A DNA stretch of 64,000 nt from Aeromicrobium sp. PE09-221 (GTDB lineage: Bacteria > Actinomycetota > Actinomycetes > Propionibacteriales > Nocardioidaceae). The first letter of the stretch is position 1. The number at the start of each line of letters is the position of its first letter. This document shows positions 53,396 through 61,754 of this stretch, piece after piece. A model generated the notes under the pieces. That model was not told where the DNA came from, searched no databases, and was given only the letters and a program-made list of their open reading frames with translations. The stretch covers positions 46,941-110,940 of the forward strand of contig NZ_MIJB01000029.1 of NCBI RefSeq assembly GCF_002174305.1, written 5' to 3'. Position numbers and translations under genes: made by a program.

Positions 53396-54916
53396 TCAGT
53401 TGATCGCGCGTTCGCGGCCGGACCAGAACTCCTGGCGCAGCTTGAACTTCTGTAGCTTGCCCGTCGCCGTGCGGGCGAGCTCCTCGCGGAACTCGACGCG
53501 CTTGGGCACCTTGTAGCCGGCGAGTCGCTCGCGCGCGTGGGCCTTCAGTTCGTCATCGGTGACCTCGCCCTCGACCACCACGAGGGCGGTGACCAGCTCG
53601 CCCCACCTGTCATCGGGGATACCGATGACCGCCACCTCGCGGACCGCCGGATGGGAGGCGAGAGCGTCCTCGACCTCGATCGACGAGACATTCTCGCCGC
53701 CGGAGACGATGACATCCTTCTTGCGGTCCAGGATCGTGACGTAGCCGTCCTCATAGGTGCCGCCGTCGCCGGTGTGGAACCAACCCTCCGCGAGGGACTC
53801 CGCGCTGGCCTCGGGGTTCTCCCAATAGCCCTCCAAGACGGTATTGGAGCGGGCGAGGATCTCACCGGAGTCGTTGACCATGATCTGCGTAGACAGCGCG
53901 GGTGCTCCAGCGCGGCCGAGGAGGCGCGCCTGCTCCACGGGTTCCTCGGCCTCCCACTCGGCGCGCATCCGACTCATCGTGAGCAGGGGAGCGGTCTCGG
54001 TGAGCCCGTAGATCTGGATGAACTCCCAGCCGAGCTCCTCGCGCACCCGCTCGATCGTGCTGGTCGGCGGCGGAGCCCCGGCGACCACGCAGCGCACCCG
54101 GCCGCGGCCGGTGGGCCCGTCCCAGTCCTTCAGCGCGTCGAGGGTCGCGGACAACACGGCCGGGGCGCAGCACAGGAAGGTCACCTGGTGCTCCTCGATG
54201 CGGCGCAGGATTTCGGTGCCGTCGATCTGCCGGAGCACGATGTGCTGGCCGCCCATGCCGGTGACCGCGTAGACCTGTCCCCAGCCGTTGCAGTGGAACA
54301 TGGGGAGGGTGTGCAGGTAGACATCGCGATCGTTCACGGACGCCTGCCAGCCGAAGACCGTCGCGTTGACCCACAGTGCGCGGTGGGTCTGCTGGACGCC
54401 CTTGGGCCGGGCGGTAGTGCCCGAGGTGTAGTTGATGGTGGCCGTCGCGTCCTCATCGGCCTCCCAGGGCTCGGGCTCGGCGGTGCTCGACCAGATCTTC
54501 TCGTCGTCCTCGCCGAGGATGAACACATGGGGCGCGTCGACGGCATCGGCGAGGTGAGCGAGATCGGGGTCGAGGAGGACGACCTCCGCGCCGCTGTGCT
54601 CGACGATGTACTCGACCTCGGCCGGCGCCAGCCGGAAGTTGACCGGTACGAAGATCCGACCCCAGCCCGAGACGCCGAAGAAGGACACCAGCAGCCGGGC
54701 CGCATTGTGGGACACACAGGCCACTCGCGCACCGCGTTCGATGCCGAGCTCGTCGAGGGTCGCGGCCTGCGAGCGGGCGAGCCTCATGACATCGCGATAC
54801 GTCAGCTCGCCCCAGGAGGGGGCCGTCTGATTCGGCTCGTCGACGATCGCGACCCGATCCGGATAGACCGTATACGCGCGATCGAGGAAGTCGCGGATGC
54901 TGAACGGGACCTTCAT
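53396..54916 (-). CDS. Acyl-CoA synthetase (AMP-forming), medium/long-chain type
   Basis: A 506-residue ANL ligase. NYTSGTTARPKGVQQTHR (P-loop, about 165-182), IQIYGLTETAP (A5), WFHTGDGGTYEDGYVTILDRKKD and the C-terminal LARTATGKLQKFKLR (catalytic Lys) are complete. The HTLPMFHCNGWGQVYAV segment is typical of AlkK/FadD-type medium-chain ligases. ATG 54916 follows ctggaggaacacc. A 3-hydroxyacyl-CoA dehydrogenase is encoded nearby on the same strand. Confidence 0.92.
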   Translation of the reverse strand: MKVPFSIRDFLDRAYTVYPDRVAIVDEPNQTAPSWGELTYRDVMRLARSQAATLDELGIERGARVACVSHNAARLLVSFFGVSGWGRIFVPVNFRLAPAEVEYIVEHSGAEVVLLDPDLAHLADAVDAPHVFILGEDDEKIWSSTAEPEPWEADEDATATINYTSGTTARPKGVQQTHRALWVNATVFGWQASVNDRDVYLHTLPMFHCNGWGQVYAVTGMGGQHIVLRQIDGTEILRRIEEHQVTFLCCAPAVLSATLDALKDWDGPTGRGRVRCVVAGAPPPTSTIERVREELGWEFIQIYGLTETAPLLTMSRMRAEWEAEEPVEQARLLGRAGAPALSTQIMVNDSGEILARSNTVLEGYWENPEASAESLAEGWFHTGDGGTYEDGYVTILDRKKDVIVSGGENVSSIEVEDALASHPAVREVAVIGIPDDRWGELVTALVVVEGEVTDDELKAHARERLAGYKVPKRVEFREELARTATGKLQKFKLRQEFWSGRERAIN

Positions 54917-55340
54917 GGGTGTTCCTCCAGGGCGGCGGCGAGTCGTGACGGGTCTCACTGCATTGAAGCACTTCGCCGATAGCCCCACATCCGAAGGCGG
55001 GATCGTCCCGGGCCCCGTCGCTGATCACGTGCTCGATCCCGGAACGCCACGATGGCTGTGCTCAGTATCGACACGTCCGCTTTCCCACGTCTCCGTCGGT
55101 CGCTGGGGCTGGTCGTCCGTTGCCTGCGCCGGCGGCTTCAGGCGGCTGTGCGGGTTCGGCCGAGCGGTCGTTCATGGGGCACGGCGATCGGACGTCCGGA
55201 GAGTTCGGTGCTGGCCGAACATCCTGGGTCCGGTGGTGGTCGCTGATCCACCTGGATGGCGCCGCTGCAGAGCTCGGTGAGGGACAGCATCGGGGGCGGT
55301 GTGCGGACCGGCCGGGCGAGGTCCGCCGGGCCGGTCGCTG
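54917..55340. other. Gene-poor interval
   Basis: About 420 nt upstream of the ligase. Short open frames occur on both strands but none has family resemblance or a convincing ribosome site. An inverted repeat (accggcc ... ggccggt, about 55308-55336) just past the dehydrogenase stop may terminate that gene. No RNA gene is recognised. Confidence 0.4.
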
Positions 55341-56201
55341 TCACGAGCTGTAGGGGTAGAAGCCGTGTCCCGACTTCTTGCCCAGCAGGCCCGCGTCGAC
55401 CATGCGATCGAGCAGCGGCGGCGGGGAGTAGAGAGGCTCCTTGAACTCCTCGTACATCGACTCGCCGATCGCCTGGATCGTGTCGAGGCCGATGAGATCG
55501 CTCAGCGCGAGCGGTCCCATCGGGTGCCCGCAGCCGAGCACCATGCCCTGGTCGATGTCCTCCGCCGAGGCATAGCCCGCCTCGTACATGCGGATCGCCG
55601 AGAGCAGATAGGGCACGAGGAGCGAGTTGACGATGAAGCCCGCACGGTCGGTCGCGTCGATCGGGCGCTTGCCCAGGCTCTCGGTGACATAGGACCGCAT
55701 CCGGTCCAGCGTCTCGGGAGACGTGGTGAGCGAGGGGATCAGCTCGACGAGCTTCATGACCGGCGCAGGGTTGAAGAAGTGCACACCCATCACGTGCCCG
55801 GCGCGACCGGAGACGGCGCCGAGCTTGACGATCGGGATGGACGAGGTGTTGGACGCGAGGATCGCCTCGTCGTCGTCGAGGATCGCGCCGACCTTGGTGA
55901 AGAGGTCGAGCTTGACCTGCTCGTTCTCGCTGGCGGCCTCGACGACGAGCTGACGATCCGCGAGGGCACCCAGATCGGAGGTGGGGTGGATGCGTTCGAG
56001 GGCCGCGGTGAGGTCATCGGCGGTGATCTTGCCGCGCTGCTCGGCCTTGCGCAGCGAGCCCTCGATCCGTCCGCGGGCGGCATGAGCCGCCTCGCCGGAG
56101 ATCTCGACGAGCACGACGTCGAGTCCTGCTCGCGCGTTGACCTCGGCGATGCCCGAACCCATCAGTCCGCCGCCGATCACACCCATACGTTCGATCGTCA
56201 T
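55341..56201 (-). CDS. 3-hydroxybutyryl-CoA dehydrogenase
   Basis: A 286-residue NAD-dependent enzyme oxidising (S)-3-hydroxyacyl-CoA. GVIGGGLMGSGIAEV (7-21) is the dinucleotide fold, and the catalytic His lies in GVHFFNPAPVMKLVEL (about 139-154). The C-terminal domain has GFIVNSLLVPYLLSAIRMYEAG and ends GLLGKKSGHGFYPYSS. The ATG at 56201 follows aaggagtgg. It may complete beta-oxidation of acyl-CoAs from the 53396 ligase or the 18-38 kb island. Confidence 0.94.
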   Translation of the reverse strand: MTIERMGVIGGGLMGSGIAEVNARAGLDVVLVEISGEAAHAARGRIEGSLRKAEQRGKITADDLTAALERIHPTSDLGALADRQLVVEAASENEQVKLDLFTKVGAILDDDEAILASNTSSIPIVKLGAVSGRAGHVMGVHFFNPAPVMKLVELIPSLTTSPETLDRMRSYVTESLGKRPIDATDRAGFIVNSLLVPYLLSAIRMYEAGYASAEDIDQGMVLGCGHPMGPLALSDLIGLDTIQAIGESMYEEFKEPLYSPPPLLDRMVDAGLLGKKSGHGFYPYSS

Positions 56202-56285
56202 GCCACTCCTTAGCTGAGGGAAGCCTCATGTTCCAGTCTATCGTCCGGTCTCGGGACGGTGCGTAGGCGTCCATCGCCGGGCCGA

Positions 56286-56350
56286 TGTGGACGCTGGCTC
56301 ACCGCCAGGGGAGCTGAAAGGGACGCTGTCTCACCGCTCGGGTGACGATG
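56286..56350. repeat. Intergenic repeat family C, copy 3
   Basis: Tandem units about 25-30 nt each: GACGCTGGCTCACCGCCAGG then GGACGCTGTCTCACCGCTCG, with GAGCTGAAAG between. It lies between the dehydrogenase and lipoprotein genes. Confidence 0.55.
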
Positions 56351-56406
56351 CGCATGGCGTGAACGATGCGGCCGGGTGCTCGTGATGGGATAGGGAGGTG
56401 CGATGC

Positions 56407-56796
56407 ATGAGGGTGATGGCAGCCGGGGCGATGGCGGTGCTGATGCTGGCCGGCTGCGGAGGCGATCCCGCGCCCCAGCCGAGCGAGCCGGAGCCGCAGG
56501 AGAGCGAGTCCGGGCTCGCCGAGGGCGAGCCCGACATGGGTGCTCTCACCAGCTTCACCTGCCAGGCCGATGACGAAGGCCAGTGGACGGCGACCGGGGT
56601 GATCGCGAACCGCGAGGAGACCTCGGAGACCTATCAGGTGACCGTGCTGGTCGCCGACGGCGATGCGGGCAATGCGAAGTCCACTCTGCTCGAACAGGTA
56701 CAGCCGGACGAGTCCGCCACCTTCGAGATCGCGGAGATCCCGCCGAACGGCGAGGACCCCAGCTGCCGGGTCACCGTCATCCGCCTCGCCCACTGA
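56407..56796 (+). CDS. Small secreted lipoprotein
   Basis: A 129-residue protein. Signal peptide with lipobox LMLAG-C17, then a Pro/Glu/Ser linker (about 20-45) and a small beta-rich domain with two Cys (SFTCQADDEG, DPSCRVTVIR), perhaps disulfide-linked. The domain pattern (ANREETSETYQVTVLVADGD...FEIAEIP) resembles FxLYD/immunoglobulin-like bacterial domains. It is secreted and lipid-anchored. ATG 56407 follows agggaggtgcg. The function is unknown. Confidence 0.75.
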   Translation: MRVMAAGAMAVLMLAGCGGDPAPQPSEPEPQESESGLAEGEPDMGALTSFTCQADDEGQWTATGVIANREETSETYQVTVLVADGDAGNAKSTLLEQVQPDESATFEIAEIPPNGEDPSCRVTVIRLAH

Positions 56797-56811
56797 CCCT
56801 CGGCGCGTCAA

Positions 56812-56910
56812 CGAGGCGTGGCGGCGGGTTATCCCGCATCCGCGCGTTGGGCGGCGGGTTATCCCGTAGTTCTCGGGCGGTAGCGCGGGATAGCTCACCG
56901 CTCACGCGCC
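56812..56910. repeat. Intergenic repeat family C, copy 4 with tandem units
   Basis: Two GGCGGCGGGTTATCCCG units about 31 nt apart (near 56820 and 56851), followed by GCGGGATAGCTCACCGCTC. No regularly spaced array; it lies upstream of the GntR promoter. Confidence 0.5.
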
Positions 56911-57010
56911 CTCGATCGCGGCGCGCCATCAGCCACCGCCCGAGAGACCCGCTCTTGTGACCGGGGACACGCGGGTGCTACCCTCCAGAGGTCATGTCGT
57001 TATGATGTCT

Positions 57011-57016
57011 TAGATT
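57011..57016 (+). promoter_or_regulatory. -10 box of GntR/PTS operon
   Basis: TAGATT, 9 nt before TTG 57026; a TATGAT at 57001-57006 is an alternative. The sequence around it is locally A/T-rich. Confidence 0.4.
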
Positions 57017-57025
57017 GGTATTACA

Positions 57026-57763
57026 TTGGCCATCAAGTACCTGGAGATCCGGGACCACTTGCGCCGGCGTATCGAGACGATGAGCGTCGGTGATCCGCTG
57101 CCCCCTGAGCATGTCCTGTGCGAGGAGTACGGTGCCAGCCGCATCACGCTGCGCAAGGCGATCGACGGCCTGGTCGACCAGGACCTGCTGGTACGCGAGC
57201 AAGGACGCGGAACCTTCGTCTCCCAGCCGATGCACCCGCACCGTTACAGCGAGAGCTTCAACCACCGCATCGGCGGCTTCTACAGCGAGATGGCCGAGCG
57301 GGGGCACGCGGTCGGCAGCGAGGTGCTGACCCAGCGCGTCATCGCCGCCCCGCCCCGTATCGCCGACCTGCTGGACCTGCCTCCCGCATCCTCCCTCGTC
57401 GAGCTCGTGCGGTTGCGCACGGTCGACGGCGCCCCCAACCACATCGTGCACACCTTCTTGCCGGCCGAGCGGTTCTCCGCGGTCGCCGATCACGACTTCA
57501 ACACGGGTTCGCTCTATGAGTTCCTGCGGCGCGATCTCGGCGTCGAGCTCGCACGGGCCCGGCTCTCCGTCTCGATCGGCCAGGCCGATGCCGACGAGGC
57601 CGAGCAGCTCGATGTGCCTGCCGATTCGCCGCTCTTGGTCGTCGAGTCGACCGTCTTCGATCCGAGCGGCGATCCGCTGCTGTTCGGTTTCTCGCGTCTT
57701 CGTCCGGATGTCAACCAGGTGGAGTTCGAAGTGGTCTCCCAGAGCGGCAAGGAGCTGTCATGA
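57026..57763 (+). CDS. GntR-family (HutC type) regulator of PTS operon
   Basis: A 245-residue regulator. The winged-helix domain contains LPPEHVLCEEYGASRITLRKAIDGLV and GRGTFVS (about 25-65); the C-terminal UTRA ligand domain follows (about 90-235). The TTG start at 57026 is inferred because the family begins at K-Y-L-E-I-R-D-H; the message is close to leaderless. The ATGA overlap with the next gene places it first in an operon with three PTS subunits and transketolases. The effector is probably a sugar phosphate. Confidence 0.88.
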   Translation: MAIKYLEIRDHLRRRIETMSVGDPLPPEHVLCEEYGASRITLRKAIDGLVDQDLLVREQGRGTFVSQPMHPHRYSESFNHRIGGFYSEMAERGHAVGSEVLTQRVIAAPPRIADLLDLPPASSLVELVRLRTVDGAPNHIVHTFLPAERFSAVADHDFNTGSLYEFLRRDLGVELARARLSVSIGQADADEAEQLDVPADSPLLVVESTVFDPSGDPLLFGFSRLRPDVNQVEFEVVSQSGKELS

Positions 57764-58248
57764 CCGAGCGGAACGAGGGAACGAAGCCGACCGGGCTGCT
57801 CGATCTCATCCCGGAGCAGGGCATCGTCTTGGGAGCCCCCGCGAAGGACTGGCACGAGCTCACCGAGATCGTCGGCGGACTGCTGACCGGTGCGGGAGCC
57901 GCTGAGCCGGCGTATACCGACGCGATGATTCGCAATGTCGAGCAGAACGGGCCCTATCTGGTCATCGCCCCCGGCCTGGCACTCCTGCACGCACGCCCCG
58001 AGGAGGGGGCCCGCGGTCCCGGACTCGTCCTGGTGACCCCCGAGTCCCCGATCGAGTTCGGCCATTCGACCAATGATCCCGTCCGAGTCGCCCTCGGCCT
58101 CACGGCGGTCGACGCGACCGGCCACCTGGATCTGCTCTCCGCGATCGGATCCACCTTCACACATCGCGATGCGGTCGACCGCATCGCGGCCGCCACCACC
58201 GTCGACGACCTGCGGGCCGTCATCGCCCACCTCACCGAGGAGAACTGA
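57760..58248 (+). CDS. PTS EIIA component (mannitol/fructose/ascorbate type)
   Basis: A 162-residue phosphotransferase protein. The phosphorylated His77 lies in GPYLVIAPGLALLHARP (64-80), the EIIA-type-2 motif. It accepts phosphate from HPr and passes it to EIIB. GPY...HARP and VRVALGLTAVDATGHLDLLSAI are typical. It overlaps the GntR stop by 4 nt, and EIIB starts 1 nt after its stop. Confidence 0.9.
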   Translation: MTERNEGTKPTGLLDLIPEQGIVLGAPAKDWHELTEIVGGLLTGAGAAEPAYTDAMIRNVEQNGPYLVIAPGLALLHARPEEGARGPGLVLVTPESPIEFGHSTNDPVRVALGLTAVDATGHLDLLSAIGSTFTHRDAVDRIAAATTVDDLRAVIAHLTEEN

Positions 58249-58249
58249 C

Positions 58250-58543
58250 ATGAACGAGAAACTGCTGGTCGTCTGCGGCACGGGCATGGGGAGTTCGATG
58301 ATCCTCAAGATGATGGTCGACCAGGTGGTCGGCGCGCAGAAGCTCCCCTTCGACGTCAGCTCGGACCTCGCCTCGGGAGCGCGCTCCTCCGGTGCCGATG
58401 TCATCGTGGCCGGCCTCGACCTGGCCCCCACCCTCACCAACGTGCCGGCGACCGTCATCGGCATCAAGAACATCCTCGACAAGGCCGAGATCGCCTCCGC
58501 CCTCGAGGAGTACCTCGCGTCCAAGAGCGACGGCGAGGACTGA
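58250..58543 (+). CDS. PTS EIIB component (ascorbate/lactose-type fold)
   Basis: A 97-residue protein with the phosphocysteine loop VVC9GTGMGSSM. This motif and size are those of EIIB of the SgaB/UlaB group. It receives phosphate from EIIA and transfers it to the sugar during transport by EIIC (58583). Confidence 0.93.
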   Translation: MNEKLLVVCGTGMGSSMILKMMVDQVVGAQKLPFDVSSDLASGARSSGADVIVAGLDLAPTLTNVPATVIGIKNILDKAEIASALEEYLASKSDGED

Positions 58544-58582
58544 GCACTCCCACCGCTTCGGGAGTCGTAGAAAGGCAGAAGG

Positions 58583-59962
58583 ATGGACATCCTCAAGGTG
58601 ATCGTCACCGATATCCTCGGTGACGCGGCGTTCCTGGTCGGCCTGTTCGCGCTGGTCGGCCTGGTGTTGCAGAAGAAGGCGTTCCCCGACGTCTTCGCAG
58701 GCACGGTCAAGACCATCGTCGGGTTCTTGATCTTCGGTGTCGGGGCGGCGGCCGCGGTGGCCACGCTCGGCAACTTCCAGACCCTCTTCTCCGAGGGCTT
58801 CGGCATCGACGGCGTGCTGCCGATCTCCGAGGGCGTCACCGCCCTCGCGCTGACCAGCTTCGGCACGCAGACCGCGATCATCATGGTGATCGGCCTGCTG
58901 GCCAACCTGCTGGTCGCACGGCTCACCCCGATGAAGTACGTGTTCCTCACGGGCCAGCACAATCTCTTCTTCTCCGCGATCCTGGCGATCGTGCTGTCCG
59001 CCTCGGGGGCATCGGATCTCGTCACGGTCGTCGTGGGTGGCCTGCTGCTCGGCTTCTTCGCGGCCTTCTTCCCCTGGCTCTGTCGCAATGCGATGCCCAA
59101 GGTGACCGGTACCGACGACATCGGCATCGGCCACTACGTCACGATCGGCTATGCCTTCAGCTCCTGGCTCGGCGGCAAGGTCGGAGACCCGGCCAAGAGC
59201 ACCGAGAACATCAAGCTCCCCAAGAGCCTCGGCTTCTTCCGCGACTACGTGGCCTCGATCGCGCTGACGATGATCGTGTTCTTCTACATCGCGACCGTCG
59301 CGGCCGGCAAGGGCGTCACCGATGAGCTGGCCGGCGGCACCAACTGGCTCGTCTTCCCCCTCATCCAGGCCCTGACCTTCGCGGCGGCCGTCTACATCAT
59401 CATCACCGGCGTGCGGATGTTCCTCGGCGAGATCGTCCCGGCCTTCCTCGGCATCTCCGAGAAGGTCGTCCCCGGCGTGCGTCCCGCGCTGGACTGCCCG
59501 GCGGTGTTCCCCTACGCCCCGACCGCCGTCATCGTCGGCTTCCTCACGTCGTACGCGGCCGGACTGGTGATGATGGGCCTCTACATCGGCCTGGGCTGGA
59601 CCGTCATCATCCCCGTCGCCATCCCGTACTTCTTCATCGGCGGCACGGCGGCGGTCTTCGGCAATGCCACCGGCGGCTGGAAGGGTGCCGTCGCGGGCTC
59701 GGCGATCGTCGGCGTGCTCATCTCGCTCGGCCCGCAGCTGATCTACCCGATCATGGACAGCGTGGGCCTGGAGGGCTCGTCCTTCCCCGAGACCGACTTC
59801 ACCGCGGTGGGTTGGCCGCTCTACCAGGTCCTGCAGCTGGGTACCGGCGTCGGCATCGCGATCACTTTCGCGGCCGTCGCCGCAATCGCGGCGGTCGTCT
59901 TCGGCATCGATCGTCGCGAGAAGTCGCGTCGCGCGGTGGCCTCCGAGGGAGCCGCACAGTGA
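58583..59962 (+). CDS. PTS EIIC component, UlaA/SgaT family
   Basis: A 459-residue membrane permease. About ten hydrophobic segments; conserved UlaA-family parts are FLVGLFALVGLVLQKK (about 17-32), FGTQTAIIMVIG, GQHNLFFSAI, and NATGGWKGAVAGS. UlaA of Escherichia coli takes L-ascorbate, but no ascorbate degradation genes (lactonase, decarboxylase, epimerase) occur here, so the substrate may be another C5/C6 compound. ATG 58583 follows agaaaggcagaagg. The last codons overlap the next gene (GTGA). Confidence 0.92.
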   Translation: MDILKVIVTDILGDAAFLVGLFALVGLVLQKKAFPDVFAGTVKTIVGFLIFGVGAAAAVATLGNFQTLFSEGFGIDGVLPISEGVTALALTSFGTQTAIIMVIGLLANLLVARLTPMKYVFLTGQHNLFFSAILAIVLSASGASDLVTVVVGGLLLGFFAAFFPWLCRNAMPKVTGTDDIGIGHYVTIGYAFSSWLGGKVGDPAKSTENIKLPKSLGFFRDYVASIALTMIVFFYIATVAAGKGVTDELAGGTNWLVFPLIQALTFAAAVYIIITGVRMFLGEIVPAFLGISEKVVPGVRPALDCPAVFPYAPTAVIVGFLTSYAAGLVMMGLYIGLGWTVIIPVAIPYFFIGGTAAVFGNATGGWKGAVAGSAIVGVLISLGPQLIYPIMDSVGLEGSSFPETDFTAVGWPLYQVLQLGTGVGIAITFAAVAAIAAVVFGIDRREKSRRAVASEGAAQ

Positions 59963-60768
59963 CGGTGCTGACCAGCGACGCCTCGGCGAGGCTGCCCGCT
60001 CTGCGAGGTCGCATCCTGCGGATGATCCACGACGCGCAGGCCGGGCACCCCGGGGGCTCGCTCTCGGTCATCGACCTGCTGGCCGTCATCATGCTCGACA
60101 AGGGCCGCTTCACCGGCGATCCCGACCTCCGCGATTGGCTGGTGCTCGCCAAGGGCCATGCCGTGCCGGCGCTCTACGCCATGCTCGTCGAGCTGGGCGA
60201 TCTGGAGGAGCCCGAGCTCGCCACCTATCGTCATCTGGGCTCGCGTCTGCAGGGTCATCCGGACCGTCGCAAGACCCCGGGTGTCCAGGTCTCGACCGGG
60301 CACCTCGGTCAGGGACTCTCGGTCGCGCTCGGCATCGCCATGGGCGAGCTCCGGCGCGACTCGGGGCGCCACGTCTGGGCTGTGGCCGGCGAAGGCGACC
60401 TGCACGAGGGCCAGTCCTGGGAGGCGCTCATGGCCGCGGCACATCACGGCATCGGCGATCTGACCGTCGTGGTCGACGCCAATGGCCTCACGCAGCACGG
60501 CCCGGTCGGCCGGATCATGGGGCTGGAACCGTTGGTCGCGAAGCTCGAGAGCTTCGGCTGGGCGACGGTCGAGGCCGACGGACACGATCCGGTCGCCTTC
60601 GGATCGGCGCTCGACGAGGTGCGCGCGGATCCGCGACCGGGCGCCGTCATCGCGCGCACGGTCAAGGGACACGGCGTCTCCTTCATGGAGAACGTCCGCG
60701 AATGGCACTCGCGCGGCCTCGACGAGGACGAACTGCGCCGGGCACTCGACGAGATCGGCGAGGGGTAG
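59959..60768 (+). CDS. Transketolase, N-terminal (TPP) subunit
   Basis: A 269-residue protein equal to the first half of transketolase. His30 in AGHPGGS and GHLGQGLSVALGIAMGE are TPP-site residues; GEGDLHEGQSWEALMAA...NGLT is the GDG-x-N TPP/Mg2+ motif. It functions with the C-terminal subunit encoded next, as in other split transketolases. Start GTG 59959 overlaps the EIIC stop by 4 nt. Confidence 0.93.
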   Translation: MTVLTSDASARLPALRGRILRMIHDAQAGHPGGSLSVIDLLAVIMLDKGRFTGDPDLRDWLVLAKGHAVPALYAMLVELGDLEEPELATYRHLGSRLQGHPDRRKTPGVQVSTGHLGQGLSVALGIAMGELRRDSGRHVWAVAGEGDLHEGQSWEALMAAAHHGIGDLTVVVDANGLTQHGPVGRIMGLEPLVAKLESFGWATVEADGHDPVAFGSALDEVRADPRPGAVIARTVKGHGVSFMENVREWHSRGLDEDELRRALDEIGEG

Positions 60769-60773
60769 GGATC

Positions 60774-61754
60774 ATGCCGGCGAAGACCGATGTATACGGA
60801 GACCTGCGTGCTCCACGCGAGATGATCGGCTCGACTCTCGTCGGGCTCATCGACGCGGGCGAGGACGTCGTCGTCTTGGACGGCGATCTCGGCCTGTCGA
60901 CCCGTTTGGGTCCCGTCGAAGACGCCCATCCAGAACGGCTCGTGCAGCTGGGCGTCGCCGAGCAGAACGCGATGGGGGTGGCCACCGGACTGTCCTATAC
61001 GGGCGTGCGCCCGGTATTCGTCTCGATGGCGATGTTCGCGCTCGCGCTGCCCTGGACCCAGCTGCGACAAGCGGCCTATGCCGGCGCACCCGTGGTCGTG
61101 ATCGGCACGCACCCCGGCGTGGACATGGGCCCCGATGGCGGCACCCACCAGTGCCTGGAGGACCTCGCGCTCGCCCGCGCGGTCCCCGAGCTTGTCGTCC
61201 TGACTCCGGCCGACTCGGCCCAGACCGCGAGCGCGATCGCCTGGGCGGTGCGTCAGAGTGAGCACCCGGTCTACATCCGGGTGGGCCGCCATCCCGTCGC
61301 CCAGCTGTACACCGCCGACGAGGAGTTCGTCCCGGGCGGGCACGCGGTGATCGCCGACCACGGCGGTCGTGCGCTGATCGTGACGGAGGGGTCGACCGCA
61401 TCACTAGGTCGTGACGCCGCCGACATCCTGGACGAACGGGGGATCGGCACGCGCGTCGTCCACCTCCCGTCCCTCAAGCCGCTCGACGCCGAGGGGATCC
61501 GTGCGGCGGCGTCCGGCTGCGATCTTGTCGTCACCGTCGAGAACCACAGCGTCATCGGCGGTCTCGGGGACGCCGTCTCCGGCGTCGTCGGTCCCCAGGG
61601 TGCTCGCGTCGAGCGCATCGGCACCCCCGATGTGTTCGGCATGTCCGCCACCGGCGATGAGATGCGTGAGTCCTTCGGTCTGACGCCTGACGCCGTCGCC
61701 GCGCGGATCGACGCGTGGCTGTCCACCCCATCCCTTGGAGGAACTGCTCGATGA
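60774..61754 (+). CDS. Transketolase, C-terminal (pyrimidine) subunit
   Basis: A 326-residue protein equal to the second half of transketolase. VQLGVAEQNAMGVATGLS holds Glu63, which activates TPP; GTHPGVDMGPDGGTHQCLEDLA is the central loop, and VTVENHSVIGGLGDAVSGVV the C-terminal domain. It starts 5 nt after the N-subunit stop. The pair probably acts on the phosphorylated sugar brought in by the PTS. Confidence 0.93.
   Translation: MPAKTDVYGDLRAPREMIGSTLVGLIDAGEDVVVLDGDLGLSTRLGPVEDAHPERLVQLGVAEQNAMGVATGLSYTGVRPVFVSMAMFALALPWTQLRQAAYAGAPVVVIGTHPGVDMGPDGGTHQCLEDLALARAVPELVVLTPADSAQTASAIAWAVRQSEHPVYIRVGRHPVAQLYTADEEFVPGGHAVIADHGGRALIVTEGSTASLGRDAADILDERGIGTRVVHLPSLKPLDAEGIRAAASGCDLVVTVENHSVIGGLGDAVSGVVGPQGARVERIGTPDVFGMSATGDEMRESFGLTPDAVAARIDAWLSTPSLGGTAR

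Noticed and set aside
54917..55340. Short open frames of 60-130 codons on both strands
   Set aside because: No ribosome site, composition not protein-like, and no similarity recognised.
56812..56910. Possible CRISPR-like tandem repeats
   Set aside because: Only two to three units with irregular spacing and no unique spacers or cas genes.
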